Below, in pieces: positions 9,006-18,419 of a DNA stretch of 46,849 bases (the first letter of the stretch is position 1; every line of letters begins with the position of its first letter). The position numbers and the translations under genes were made by a program. Origin of the DNA: Lysobacterales bacterium. GTDB taxonomy: Bacteria > Pseudomonadota > Gammaproteobacteria > Xanthomonadales > Rhodanobacteraceae. The notes under the pieces are model-generated. The model ran no database searches, was not told the DNA's origin, and saw only the letters and a program-made list of their open reading frames with translations. The stretch lies in assembly GCA_002632325.1 (NCBI GenBank), contig NSJK01000025.1, forward strand, positions 1 to 46,849, written 5' to 3'.

Positions 9006-10071
9006 TCCGAAGGCTCACAGCCTGCGCGAATCGCGTCACGATCTCTTGCTGCGCTTGCGGCACAAGTTTCAGCGAAGCGCGCGCACGCTTGAGCCAGCCT
9101 GCCCCTCGCGCCGCCAAGTCCGACCAGGCATCGACCAAGGCATGCGGTGCACGTTGCAGGTGCCATTCGATCAAGGCAAGCGCCTGGGCGATGTCCTTGC
9201 CGTACTTGGCATGTCGCGTACCTCGCTCGTGGGCCACGATCAACTTGTGCAGTCCATAGCGTGCGGGATCCGGCAGATTGACCAGCACCGCATCGGCGCG
9301 ATCCAACAAGACAGCCTTTCCCGGACCTTCGATCAGATAATCGAGAAACTTGAGGGGACTGAGTGACACGCCAAGCTCTGGCGCTTTCACCTCGTCTCGT
9401 CCATTGCGTCGTGCTGCGGTAAGAAAATCGATGCGCAATTCAGGTTCGCGTGCGCTCACGTAAAGACTGGCCATTCCCTTGCTGCCACCCAGCGATGGCA
9501 GGAAACCGTGCTCCAGTGAAGTCAGTGCATCGTGCGCGTTGGCGCGCAAGTCGGCCGGTAATGCCACGGAAACATTGCCGTGCGGACCGGCATGGGCAAG
9601 ATCCAGATCCAAGGTGCGCGCGCCACTTCCCCAGGTCACGCCCAATTGGTTGCCCAGGGCCAGAAAAGCATGAGTTCCAACCAAGATTCCTCCCGCTCGG
9701 AAGAACTGATATTCGGAAAGCCGCTTGACGATTCGGAAGTGCTTGGGTGGCGTGGCGGTGCAACCTTGTGCAAGTGCCGCCGCCGCCTGACGAGCCACCG
9801 CGTCCAATGCCGGCGCCCCAGCGGTCCGCGCACGTTCGATGGCATCAATTGCCGGCCCTGCCGGGCCGAGGTAGTACTCCCGCTTGCGCCCATCCAGTTC
9901 CTTGAAAGCCCAGTACGCGTAACGAGCACCCTTGATCGTCTTGTATGCAACCGTGCCCGTGACAAAGGCCGGTGAACGGGCGGTTTCGGCGATCTGCACC
10001 AATTCGTACAGCTCGGCATACGCGGTCTGCGCGGCAGCAGGCACTTCGTGGTAGAGAGGCGCGGCGGTCAT
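9001..10071 (-). CDS. nucleotidyltransferase-fold protein (GSU2403-like)
   Basis: A 356-residue protein resembling the GSU2403 / NTP_transf_8 group. The core (about 125-215) shows GILVGTHAFLALGNQLG, then TLDLDLAH with the metal-binding Asp pair (D155, D157), and ELRIDFLTA as the likely third acidic strand. The N-terminal 100 residues are helical with YWAFKELDGRKREYYLGP, probably an RNA or DNA binding region. Such nucleotidyltransferases can modify tRNA or proteins, and relatives act as toxins in AbiE-like systems, but no AbiEi-like antitoxin gene is adjacent. The start codon lies four bases from a perfect 13-bp inverted repeat. The gene is squeezed between the metK terminator and a gene remnant, suggesting it arrived as a cassette. 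Confidence 0.75.
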   Translation of the reverse strand: MTAAPLYHEVPAAAQTAYAELYELVQIAETARSPAFVTGTVAYKTIKGARYAYWAFKELDGRKREYYLGPAGPAIDAIERARTAGAPALDAVARQAAAALAQGCTATPPKHFRIVKRLSEYQFFRAGGILVGTHAFLALGNQLGVTWGSGARTLDLDLAHAGPHGNVSVALPADLRANAHDALTSLEHGFLPSLGGSKGMASLYVSAREPELRIDFLTAARRNGRDEVKAPELGVSLSPLKFLDYLIEGPGKAVLLDRADAVLVNLPDPARYGLHKLIVAHERGTRHAKYGKDIAQALALIEWHLQRAPHALVDAWSDLAARGAGWLKRARASLKLVPQAQQEIVTRFAQAVSLRK

Positions 10072-10075
10072 GCGC

Positions 10076-10112
10076 GGGTTATACCACCATTGACTGATCG
10101 GTGGTATAACCC
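10076..10112. repeat. perfect 13-bp inverted repeat at the nucleotidyltransferase start
   Basis: GGGTTATACCACC (10076-10088) and GGTGGTATAACCC (10100-10112) are perfect complements separated by 11 bases. The repeat lies directly upstream of the minus-strand start codon and contains TATAAC in that direction, so a regulator bound here would cover the promoter or start region. It is not followed by a T-run, so a terminator is unlikely. Its right end abuts the phosphatidyltransferase remnant, which also allows it to be a cassette boundary. Confidence 0.7.
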
Positions 10113-10207
10113 ATCCAGGCGTCCGGGCCCTGATCGCCGCCGGCTGCGCGCTCACCTGCGTGCTGCGCCTGCGCGCGATTGCACAGGCACTTCGTGCCCG
10201 CACATGA
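10113..10207 (+). pseudogene. 3' remnant of a CDP-alcohol phosphatidyltransferase gene
   Basis: Reading 10121-10207 gives ALIAAGCALTCVLRLRAIAQ and a stop. This matches the C-terminus of the intact phosphatidyltransferase at 1199-1819 (IIAGGAALTCALRLRAIATQ) in the same frame with the stop at almost the same place. The bases also align (roughly 70-75% by eye). No start codon or upstream body of such a gene precedes it; the inverted repeat lies there instead. It is therefore the tail of a second, diverged copy whose body was lost or replaced. Confidence 0.65.
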
Positions 10208-10327
10208 GCGGCGTGCTGCATCGACTCCGCACACGCATCATCCACCTTGTCGGCCACGAAGGACCAGGCCACGAAGCGCATGTGCGATCCGCGGCCAATG
10301 GATCGCGCATGCCTTCGGCTCGCGCGC

Positions 10328-11728
10328 TTACTTGCCGGCGGGCTGCAGGATCGATGCTGCCTTGATGGCCGGCCGGTTCGCCTGCTCGAAACCATTGGCG
10401 AAGATGACATCGGAGATCACCGATTCTTCGACCAGCACGAAGATGTCGGAGGCATTGTTGGTGTCGTTGGACACCAGGTTGCTCGCCTCCGATGCGAAGA
10501 CCATCGACAGGCCCGAGGCATTCACGGCCAGCGTGTAGCCGGACGCCTTGTTGCCGGGCGCGCCGATGCTGTCGGTGCTGATCATCTCGGGCGCACCCGC
10601 GCCGGGAACGTACACGAAGACCTGCGGGTAGTTGCCTGATCCGGTCCAGCTGTAATAGCAGGCCATCACCACACTGCCGATATCGGACACCGCCGAGGTC
10701 GAACAACTGTCGTAGCCGGTTGCAGGAATCGCGCCCGGCCGTGGCAAGGCGACGATGGTGTTCGTTTGGCGGTCGCGCAGATAGACGCCGCTGTTGCCGC
10801 TGCAATCCACGCCGTTGGCCGTGCCCAAACCAGCGTAGCAGGGCACCTTGACAGCCACGTAGCGGCCGCTCGGGGAGATCGCGGGATAGTAGGCGAACGA
10901 ATTCGGTCCGTTGGGCATGGCCGGACTGCGGCTGATGAGTTCGATGGAATTGGTCTGCAAGTCACGCACGTAAGCCTGACCGGTGCCGGCGCCGGCAAGC
11001 ATCGCGGGATCGCACAGCATCACCAGATAACGCCCGGTGCCGGAGAGCGCATGCGGCAGGAGGTGACAGGTGCCGCCTGACGCAGTCCCATCGGCCTTGA
11101 CCGAGGCCATCTCAACCTGGCCCGTCTGCATGTCCTTGACATGGATCTCACCGGAACTGCCTGTCGGCGCGAGCAGTGCATCGGGCACGCCCGCTGCAGC
11201 GGTCATGTTGGCGTTGGTCTGGAATGCAACGTAACGACCATCGGCCGAAATCGACACGGTGTTGTCTTCGACACCCGTGCTTGCGGGCTGTCCCGCCGCA
11301 TTGGAACTGGCCACTTCCACGGCGCCGGTCTGGCGGTCCTTGCGTAGTGCCTGCCAGTTCGGGCCGTAAGCCGGCCGGCTGTAGGTGAGAAAGGCGACAT
11401 AGCGTCCATCACCGGACACGGCCGGCGCCTCGCCACGGAAACTGCCGCCGCCATCCAGAGACACCGCATCAACCACGCCGGTGTCGAGATCGACCGCGAC
11501 CGCACGTGAGCTCATGACGTCACCGTTCCACTGTTGAGCGTCACTGACAAAAACGACGGTGCGGCCGTCGGCCGACACATCGACATCGACCGAGCGGGCG
11601 TCCGGCTGAACACCACCTGGAGGCATCAGACGACCATAGAGGAAATCGGCGTGGGCGGGAGCCGTGCAGACGGCCAGGGCAAGCAGGCTCAGCAGGGCGG
11701 CGGGAAGGCGGGCAAGGTTCAAGGACAT
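10328..11728 (-). CDS. exported beta-propeller (TolB/WD40-like) repeat protein
   Basis: A 466-residue protein with a signal peptide (LPAALLSLLALAVCTAPAHA). Repeated units of the form (V/I)SxDGRYVAF occur about six times (SADGRTVVFVSD, SGDGRYVAFLTY, SADGRYVAFQTN, SGTGRYLVMLCD, SPSGRYVAVKVP, NASGLSMVFASE), each followed by a (V)xDxQT strand: blades of a PD40/TolB-like propeller. Near the C-terminus is DVIFANGFEQ followed by a short tail, a motif shared in altered form by two other exported proteins here. Secretion to the periplasm or surface is likely; no enzymatic motif is seen. The start at 11728 gives the signal peptide directly. Confidence 0.75.
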   Translation of the reverse strand: MSLNLARLPAALLSLLALAVCTAPAHADFLYGRLMPPGGVQPDARSVDVDVSADGRTVVFVSDAQQWNGDVMSSRAVAVDLDTGVVDAVSLDGGGSFRGEAPAVSGDGRYVAFLTYSRPAYGPNWQALRKDRQTGAVEVASSNAAGQPASTGVEDNTVSISADGRYVAFQTNANMTAAAGVPDALLAPTGSSGEIHVKDMQTGQVEMASVKADGTASGGTCHLLPHALSGTGRYLVMLCDPAMLAGAGTGQAYVRDLQTNSIELISRSPAMPNGPNSFAYYPAISPSGRYVAVKVPCYAGLGTANGVDCSGNSGVYLRDRQTNTIVALPRPGAIPATGYDSCSTSAVSDIGSVVMACYYSWTGSGNYPQVFVYVPGAGAPEMISTDSIGAPGNKASGYTLAVNASGLSMVFASEASNLVSNDTNNASDIFVLVEESVISDVIFANGFEQANRPAIKAASILQPAGK

Positions 11729-11864
11729 GGTCGGTTTCGCAGTGGCAGGAAGGCCAAGGCAAGAACGCAACTTCGCGTCCGATCCCCTCATGCAAGCCCG
11801 CATTGCCAGCACCCGACAACTGGCATACCGTGGCGCCACCCGAGTCGCCTCACTGGAGCGCCCC

Positions 11865-12260
11865 ATGTCCATGCAGATCCGCGACTTGTCCGGACCCGCG
11901 CCCACGCCGGACTGGAGCGTGACGGGCACGCAATCGATGGGCACCAGCGGACAGGCGCGAGTGGACATCCGCATCACCGGGCGCGTCACCGGCAAGATCG
12001 ACCAGGGCGGCGGCACCGACGCGGTGCGCGTGGCAGTGTGGGACGACGGTGAGGAAAAGGACGTCAAGATCGTCACCGTTCCGCTGGGCGCCACCGCGGT
12101 CATCGACGTGCGCCTGGGCTTTTCCGGTCGCTACGAGACGACCGCCGGCGGCATCGGCATCACCGTGGTCCATGGCACGCATGCCGGCGCCCAGGCATTG
12201 TTCGCGCTCGACCCGTTCTTTCCCAAGGATGTCCAGGCCGGCGCAAAGCCGGAAGCCTGA
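11865..12260 (+). CDS. conserved-looking hypothetical protein
   Basis: A 131-residue protein with no signal peptide or membrane segment. It is predicted to be mostly beta-strand: alternating segments such as ARVDIRITGRVTGKI, AVRVAVWDDGEEKDVKIV, ATAVIDVRLGF and GGIGITVVHGTHAGAQA. The ATG at 11865 has GGAG eight bases upstream; another ATG follows two codons later. It is divergent to the propeller gene and precedes the sigma-factor pair by about 107 bases. I do not recognise a family. Confidence 0.55.
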   Translation: MSMQIRDLSGPAPTPDWSVTGTQSMGTSGQARVDIRITGRVTGKIDQGGGTDAVRVAVWDDGEEKDVKIVTVPLGATAVIDVRLGFSGRYETTAGGIGITVVHGTHAGAQALFALDPFFPKDVQAGAKPEA

Positions 12261-12367
12261 GCGCAAGCGCGCTCCATGCGGTGTGCGCGCAGGCGCGGTC
12301 GCGCCACTGTGATATTTCGCCCGCCTGCGCGAATCACGATCCCGACGACGGCATCGGGTAACGCGCA

Positions 12368-12889
12368 ATGGAGCAGGCACTGGACATGACCACCGCAGAC
12401 CGGGACACGGGCTTTCGCGAGCTGCTCGAACGCCACCGCGCCATCGTGTTCAAGGTGGCCAACAGCTACGCCAACAATGCCGCGGACCGCGAGGATCTGG
12501 CGCAGGAAATCGCCGCGCAGGTCTGGCGCGCGTTTCCGCGCTACGACGGCGAGCATGCGTTCTCGACCTGGATGTATCGCATCGCGCTCAACGTGGCGAT
12601 TTCGAATTTACGCGATCGCAGCCGCTACGAGCGTCACCACGAAGCACTCGACACCGCAGTGCACGACGCCGCCTCGGCCGATGCAACTCCCGAGTCCGCT
12701 GCCGCGGTGCGCGAGTTGCAGCGCTGCATCGCGCGGCTGGATCCGCTCAACCGCGCGCTCTTGATCCTGTATCTGGATGAGCGCAGCCAGCGCGAGATCG
12801 CCGAAATTCTCGGAATCAGCGAAACCAACGTGGCCACCAAGATCGGGCGCCTGAAACAGCGCCTGCGCAACGACATGAGCGAGGCTTGA
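12368..12889 (+). CDS. ECF-type RNA polymerase sigma factor
   Basis: A 173-residue group IV sigma factor. Region 2 is clear at about residues 20-85: IVFKVANSYANNAADREDLA, then QEIAAQVWRAFPRYDG and FSTWMYRIALNVAISNLRDR, which bind core polymerase and the -10 element. Region 4 is at about 115-170: LDPLNRALLILYLDE and SQREIAEILGISETNVATKI, a helix-turn-helix that reads the -35 element. The start at 12368 has a second in-frame ATG at 12386. The next gene is almost contiguous and encodes a membrane protein likely to regulate it. No target promoter could be assigned. Confidence 0.9.
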   Translation: MEQALDMTTADRDTGFRELLERHRAIVFKVANSYANNAADREDLAQEIAAQVWRAFPRYDGEHAFSTWMYRIALNVAISNLRDRSRYERHHEALDTAVHDAASADATPESAAAVRELQRCIARLDPLNRALLILYLDERSQREIAEILGISETNVATKIGRLKQRLRNDMSEA

Positions 12890-12904
12890 GCAATGGAGAC
12901 GACG

Positions 12905-13552
12905 ATGGAACTGGACGAACTCAAATCCGCCTGGCAGTCACTCGACCGCCAGCTGCAACGCCGCACCACACTGGACATGGAATTGCGCATCGAGCGTCGG
13001 CTCGATCAGCTGCGCTCGCGCATGCGCCGCCTGTACTGGGGCAAGATCGCGCAGATCCTGTTCGGCGACGCGCTGATCTACTTCGGCATCATGGCCTCGA
13101 TCGGCCAGCGCGCGACACCGCACCTGCTCGCCTGCAGCCTGTACATGCTCGCCTATGGCGTGCTTACCGTGGTGTTCGGCGGGGTGATGCTCGGCCGCAT
13201 CTCGGGCATCGACCACAGCGCGCCGGTGCTCGACATCTCGCGGCGGGTGGTTGCCCTGCAGCGCGCCTACCGGGTGGAAAACCTGTGCCTGGGCCTGCCG
13301 TGGTGGTTCCTGTGGATCGCGATCTTTGCGCTGGAGATGCAGGCGATGGTCGGCGTCGACCTGTTCGTGCGGGCTCCCGCCTTCCTCTGGATCAGCGGCG
13401 CGCTCGGCGTGATCGGCTTCATTGGCACGCTGGCCTGGTTCCGCCGCCGCAATGCCCGGCTGGCTGCCGATGGCGACGCCTCCGACGCCCCGCGCAGCCT
13501 GCGCGAGGCCAATCGGATCCTCACCGACATCGCGCGGTTCGAGCGGTCCTGA
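12905..13552 (+). CDS. membrane protein cotranscribed with the sigma factor (putative anti-sigma or partner)
   Basis: A 215-residue protein beginning MELDELKSAWQSLDRQLQRR, a charged cytosolic coiled-coil-like N-terminus found in membrane proteins that often follow ECF sigma genes in Xanthomonadales. Four hydrophobic segments follow, at roughly 55-75, 80-105, 135-155 and 160-185, then a charged C-terminal tail. ATG 12905 has GGAG six bases before it; ATG 12893 upstream in frame is also possible. It starts 15 bases after the sigma gene. An anti-sigma role is inferred from position only; no zinc-binding anti-sigma motif is present. Confidence 0.75.
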   Translation: MELDELKSAWQSLDRQLQRRTTLDMELRIERRLDQLRSRMRRLYWGKIAQILFGDALIYFGIMASIGQRATPHLLACSLYMLAYGVLTVVFGGVMLGRISGIDHSAPVLDISRRVVALQRAYRVENLCLGLPWWFLWIAIFALEMQAMVGVDLFVRAPAFLWISGALGVIGFIGTLAWFRRRNARLAADGDASDAPRSLREANRILTDIARFERS

Positions 13553-13560
13553 ACCGGCAT

Positions 13561-13591
13561 ATATCGCTTCATCGCGACAGCGCGATATAAT
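13561..13591 (+). promoter_or_regulatory. ahcY promoter with overlapping nested palindrome
   Basis: TATAAT at 13586-13591 is a consensus -10 box. Overlapping it is a palindrome centred at 13574.5: outer arms ATATCGC (13561-13567) and GCGATAT (13582-13588), inner core TCGCGA (13572-13577) on the same axis. The same layout, with 20 of 28 positions identical, precedes metF (32988-33015). A dimeric regulator bound here would block polymerase. A SahR-type ArsR-family regulator is a candidate by function, but I cannot confirm its motif. Confidence 0.65.
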
Positions 13592-13600
13592 CCGCGGCCG

Positions 13601-13682
13601 CCTGTCGAGGGGCGCTGCACGTGGGCCCGCGAAACCGCGGCCCCGCTCAGGCTCGACAGGCACATCCGCAGCAACGGCGCCC
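13601..13682 (+). promoter_or_regulatory. SAH riboswitch
   Basis: The element matches the S-adenosylhomocysteine riboswitch core. P1 is CCTGTCGAG (13601-13609) with CTCGACAGG (13652-13660), nine perfect pairs. The conserved GAGGGGCGCTGC (13607-13618) and CAGGCTCG (13648-13655) follow the class consensus, and the 3' GCAACGGCGC (13671-13680) can form the pseudoknot with GCGCTGC. A P2/P4-like GC hairpin lies between. A long hairpin (about 13691-13732) downstream, before the GGAG ribosome site, is the likely expression platform. In known cases SAH binding turns ahcY on. Directly upstream of ahcY, as expected. Confidence 0.9.
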
Positions 13683-13748
13683 GGCACCTCGATCGCATGA
13701 GATCCCGCCGCGCGCGGCGGATGCGCGATCCCGAACCGGAGTTTTGCC

Positions 13749-15194
<1,446 letters not shown>

Positions 15195-15223
15195 GCACGC
15201 AGCGGCTCATCCGCATGCATGCA

Positions 15224-15252
15224 ACGGGCGCCGCAAGGCGCCCGTTTTGTTT
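15224..15252 (+). terminator. rho-independent terminator of ahcY
   Basis: ACGGGCGCC (15224-15232) and GGCGCCCGT (15237-15245) form nine perfect pairs closed by a GCAA tetraloop, followed by TTTGTTT. It lies 30 bases after the ahcY stop. Confidence 0.9.
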
Positions 15253-15282
15253 GGCGAAGTTGCCCGGCTGAGCGAGGCCCAG

Positions 15283-15291
15283 TGCTAATCT
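15283..15291 (+). promoter_or_regulatory. extended -10 element before the DUF885 gene
   Basis: TGCTAATCT contains TG-n and TAATCT (15286-15291), 31 bases before the ATG at 15322. The position after the ahcY terminator supports independent transcription. No clear -35 box. Confidence 0.4.
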
Positions 15292-15321
15292 GTGCCGCTG
15301 CCTCTCCGCCGGAATCAAGCC

Positions 15322-17154
15322 ATGCGCAAGCTGCTGAAATGGTCCTCGCTCACCCTGCTCGGCCTGGTCGCACTGGGTGCGCTCGCCTTCGTGCATGTCT
15401 GGTACTTCAAGCCGCTCGACATCAACTGGTTCTACGGCCGCGTGTTTGCGCAGTTCGCGCTGCAGAATCCGGAAACGATCAGCAGCATGCGTATCCTGCC
15501 GCGCTGGGCCGACTTCAGCCGCGACCAGCTCGACGATGCCTCGCCCGCGCAGGAGGAAGCGATGGGCCACCTGCTCGAGTCGGCATTGCACACGCTGCAC
15601 CGCTATGACCGCAACGCCTACAGCGGCGAGGCGCGACTGTCCTACGATGTGATGGAGCAGTTCCTCGCGATCCAGGTCGAGGGTGCACGTTTCCGTTATC
15701 ACGACTTCCCGGTCAACCAGATGTTCGGCGTGCAGTCGAACCTGCCCAACTTCATGGCGCAAACCCATCAGGTCACCGATGCCGGCGAGGCCGAGGACTA
15801 CATCACGCGGCTCGATCTGTTTCCGCGCAAGTTCGATCAGGTGATCGAAGGGCTGAACCTGCGTGAATCCAAGGGCGTGATTCCGCCACGCTTAACCGTC
15901 ACCGGCGTGCTCGAGCAGATGCGCGGCTTCATCAAACCGCCGCCGCAGCAGAACATGCTCTACACCACGTTCAAGGAAAAGCTCGACAAGATTCCCGCGG
16001 CGGACATGTCGGCGGCCACACGTGCGGACTTGCTCGCGCGTGTGGAATCGGCGATCCAGACGCAGGTGTATCCGGCCTACGGCAAGCTCATCGCGCACTT
16101 CGAGCAACTGGCGGCCAAACCGCTGGAAAACCGCGGCGCCTGGAGCCTGCCCGATGGCGAGGCCTACTACGCCTGGTGCGTGCGCATGCACACCACCACC
16201 GACATGACGCCGGCGCAGGTGCATGAACTGGGTTTGGCCGAAGTCGCGCGCATCGGCGGCGAGATGGACGCGATCCTGCGCGCGCAGGGACTGGTTGAGG
16301 GCGGCATCGGCGAGCGCGTGCAGCAACTCGCGCGTGCGCCCAATGAGACCTATCCGAACACGCCCGAAGGCAAGGCAGCGATGATCGCGCAATATCAGGC
16401 GATCCTCGACGACATCAACGGCAAGCTCGGCGACGCTTTCGACGTGCGGCCCAAGCTCGGCGTCGTGGTCAAGCCGGTGCCGGCGTTCTCGGAGAAGACC
16501 GCGCCGGGCGCCTATTACGATTCGGGCGCCTTCGATGGCTCGCGCCCGGGCATCTTCTACGCGAACCAGCGCGATACCGCCGAGACGCCGAAGTTCACGA
16601 TGCGCACGCTGGCCTATCACGAGGGCATACCCGGCCATCACTTCCAGATCACGATCGCGCAGGAACTCACGGGCGTGCCGTTCTTCCGCCGCGTGCTGCC
16701 CTTCACCGCCTACACCGAAGGCTGGGCGCTGTATGCCGAGCGCCTGGCCTGGGAACTGGGTTTCGAGAAGGATCCACTCGACAACCTTGGCCGCCTGCGC
16801 GACGAGATGATGCGCGCGGTGCGTCTGGTGGTGGATACCGGCATCCACTACAAGCACTGGACGCGTGAACAGTCGATCACCTACATGATGGACAACACCG
16901 GCATGGCGCAGGGCGACGTCGTCGCCGAGATCGAACGCTATTTCGTCGCGCCGGGTCAGGCGCTCGCCTACAAGGCCGGCATGCTCAAGATTCTCGCGCT
17001 GCGCGAGAAGGCGCGCGCCGCGCTCGGTGACCGGTTCAAACTCGGGCCTTTCCACGATCAGGTGCTCACCCACGGCGCGCTGCCGCTGTCCCTGCTCGAG
17101 CGCGTGATCGATGAGTGGATCGCGACGCAGCAGCTTGCCCCAACGAGGACATGA
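15322..17154 (+). CDS. DUF885 family membrane-anchored metallopeptidase-like protein
   Basis: A 610-residue protein with an N-terminal hydrophobic segment (LLKWSSLTLLGLVALGALAFV) that anchors or exports it. YHEGIPGHHFQ at about 432-442 is the DUF885 signature, a variant of the zinc HExxH motif, and FTAYTEGWALYAERLAWELG supplies the following Glu ligand. The C-terminus has the family ITYMMDNTGM and KAGMLKILALREKAR segments. Members are probable zinc carboxypeptidases or aminopeptidases of the cell envelope. The ATG at 15322 is chosen because it starts the charged-plus-hydrophobic signal segment. Substrate unknown. Confidence 0.88.
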   Translation: MRKLLKWSSLTLLGLVALGALAFVHVWYFKPLDINWFYGRVFAQFALQNPETISSMRILPRWADFSRDQLDDASPAQEEAMGHLLESALHTLHRYDRNAYSGEARLSYDVMEQFLAIQVEGARFRYHDFPVNQMFGVQSNLPNFMAQTHQVTDAGEAEDYITRLDLFPRKFDQVIEGLNLRESKGVIPPRLTVTGVLEQMRGFIKPPPQQNMLYTTFKEKLDKIPAADMSAATRADLLARVESAIQTQVYPAYGKLIAHFEQLAAKPLENRGAWSLPDGEAYYAWCVRMHTTTDMTPAQVHELGLAEVARIGGEMDAILRAQGLVEGGIGERVQQLARAPNETYPNTPEGKAAMIAQYQAILDDINGKLGDAFDVRPKLGVVVKPVPAFSEKTAPGAYYDSGAFDGSRPGIFYANQRDTAETPKFTMRTLAYHEGIPGHHFQITIAQELTGVPFFRRVLPFTAYTEGWALYAERLAWELGFEKDPLDNLGRLRDEMMRAVRLVVDTGIHYKHWTREQSITYMMDNTGMAQGDVVAEIERYFVAPGQALAYKAGMLKILALREKARAALGDRFKLGPFHDQVLTHGALPLSLLERVIDEWIATQQLAPTRT

Positions 17155-17295
17155 ACGCTCGCGAGATGCACCGCCGAGGATAGCGCCCGCGTCTGATCGC
17201 CATTCGCACGATCGCGCTACAGTGCGGCGGTACGGCGCGGCGCGCTTGCAATCGCGCAACGCGTGTCGCACCGAATCGAGCACGGGAGGTCACCT

Positions 17296-18162
17296 ATGGC
17301 ATCGGACAAGACGGCGTTCGTGCTCAGTGGTGGCGGCAGCCTCGGCGCGGTACAGGTCGGCATGCTGGCCGCGCTGGCGGACAACGACATCGTGCCTGAT
17401 CTCGTGGTCGGCACCTCGGTCGGTGCGCTCAACGGCGCCGCGTTTGCCGACGATCCCACGCCCGCCGGAGTGGAGCGGCTCGCCGCGCTGTGGCGCAGCC
17501 TGCGCCGCGAGGACGTGTTTCCACTCACGCTGCTGGCCGGACTCAAGGCGCTGCTGCTCAGGCGCGATCACCTGGTCGAACCGGGCGCACTGCTGGCGAT
17601 CGTGCGCGGCATCCTGCATGCGCGACGCATCGAGCAGACGCGCATCCCCCTGCATGTGACCGCGACCGACGTGCTCAGCGGCGCCGAGGTCACGCTGTCC
17701 TCGGGCGATCTGGATACCGCGCTGATGGCGAGCACGGCGATCCCGGTGGTGTTTCCGCACGTCGTGATCGACGGGCGCTTCCTCGTCGATGGCGGGGTCG
17801 GCGACAACACGCCGATCTCGACCGCGATCGGCCTTGGCGCGCAGCGCATCATCGTCTTGCCTACCGGCATGAGCTGCGGCATGCAGGGACCCCCGCGCGA
17901 CATGGCCGCACTCGCCTTGCACATCATGAGTCTGCAGAGCATGCGCCAACTCGACCGGGACACCGAACGCTTTGCCCAGCGCGCGCGTATCACGGTCGTG
18001 CCGCCGCTGTGTCCGCTGTCGACCTCGGTCTTCGATTTCTCGCAGACCGCGCAACTGATCGAACGCGCCGCGCAGCAGACCCGCAACTGGCTTGGAGGCG
18101 GCGGCATGGGCCAACACGGCCCGCTTGATGTGCCGCTGCTCCATCATCATCGCCACGCCTGA
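17296..18162 (+). CDS. patatin-like phospholipase
   Basis: A 288-residue protein with the complete patatin fold markers: the oxyanion loop SGGGSLGAVQVGML (about 11-24), the nucleophile elbow GTSVG with Ser41, and the catalytic DGG (Asp165) of the Ser-Asp dyad. The interval between them carries ASTAIPVVFPHVVIDGRFLV as in RssA-type bacterial patatins. It should cleave acyl groups from phospholipids or other acyl esters. GGGAGG precedes the ATG at 17296; a TACAGT (17218-17223) is a possible -10. The C-terminal tail is His-rich. It lies just upstream of the acyl-chemistry operon, though separated by a promoter region. Confidence 0.88.
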   Translation: MASDKTAFVLSGGGSLGAVQVGMLAALADNDIVPDLVVGTSVGALNGAAFADDPTPAGVERLAALWRSLRREDVFPLTLLAGLKALLLRRDHLVEPGALLAIVRGILHARRIEQTRIPLHVTATDVLSGAEVTLSSGDLDTALMASTAIPVVFPHVVIDGRFLVDGGVGDNTPISTAIGLGAQRIIVLPTGMSCGMQGPPRDMAALALHIMSLQSMRQLDRDTERFAQRARITVVPPLCPLSTSVFDFSQTAQLIERAAQQTRNWLGGGGMGQHGPLDVPLLHHHRHA

Positions 18163-18265
18163 CTCGCGCACAGCTCGACGAAGACTGTCAACCCGCAGAC
18201 GCATGCCCTCACGCCGACGTCCTGCGTCTGACGGGGGAAAGTCATGGCGCGACTTTTCGCCACCC

Positions 18266-18335
18266 TGCTAGGCTAGGCAGCACACACCTGCCGCATGCGC
18301 GCGTTCGCTTCACGCATGTGCGCGCACACGGCAGG
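18266..18335 (+). promoter_or_regulatory. probable promoter and structured leader of the LuxE/LuxC operon
   Basis: TGCTAGGCT (18266-18274) is an extended -10 box, 146 bases before the first ATG. Just downstream CCTGCCG (18287-18293) pairs with CGGCAGG (18329-18335), and TGCGCGC/GCGCGCA pair inside, giving a long stem-loop in the predicted 5' untranslated region. There is no T-run after it, so it is not a plain terminator. A separate CAGACGCA/TGCGTCTG inverted repeat lies at 18196-18230. Confidence 0.4.
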
Positions 18336-18419
18336 CTTGATCAGGGGGCAATCCGGGTTGTTGTGGCCGCCGCTTGCGGCGCCTGCTCTGCGCGGTGCGC
18401 CAGTACCGCGAGGGCCACC

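Noticed and set aside
10076..10112. Inverted repeat as a terminator
   Set aside because: No T-run on either strand and no gene ends next to it on the plus strand apart from the remnant; location at a start codon fits an operator better.
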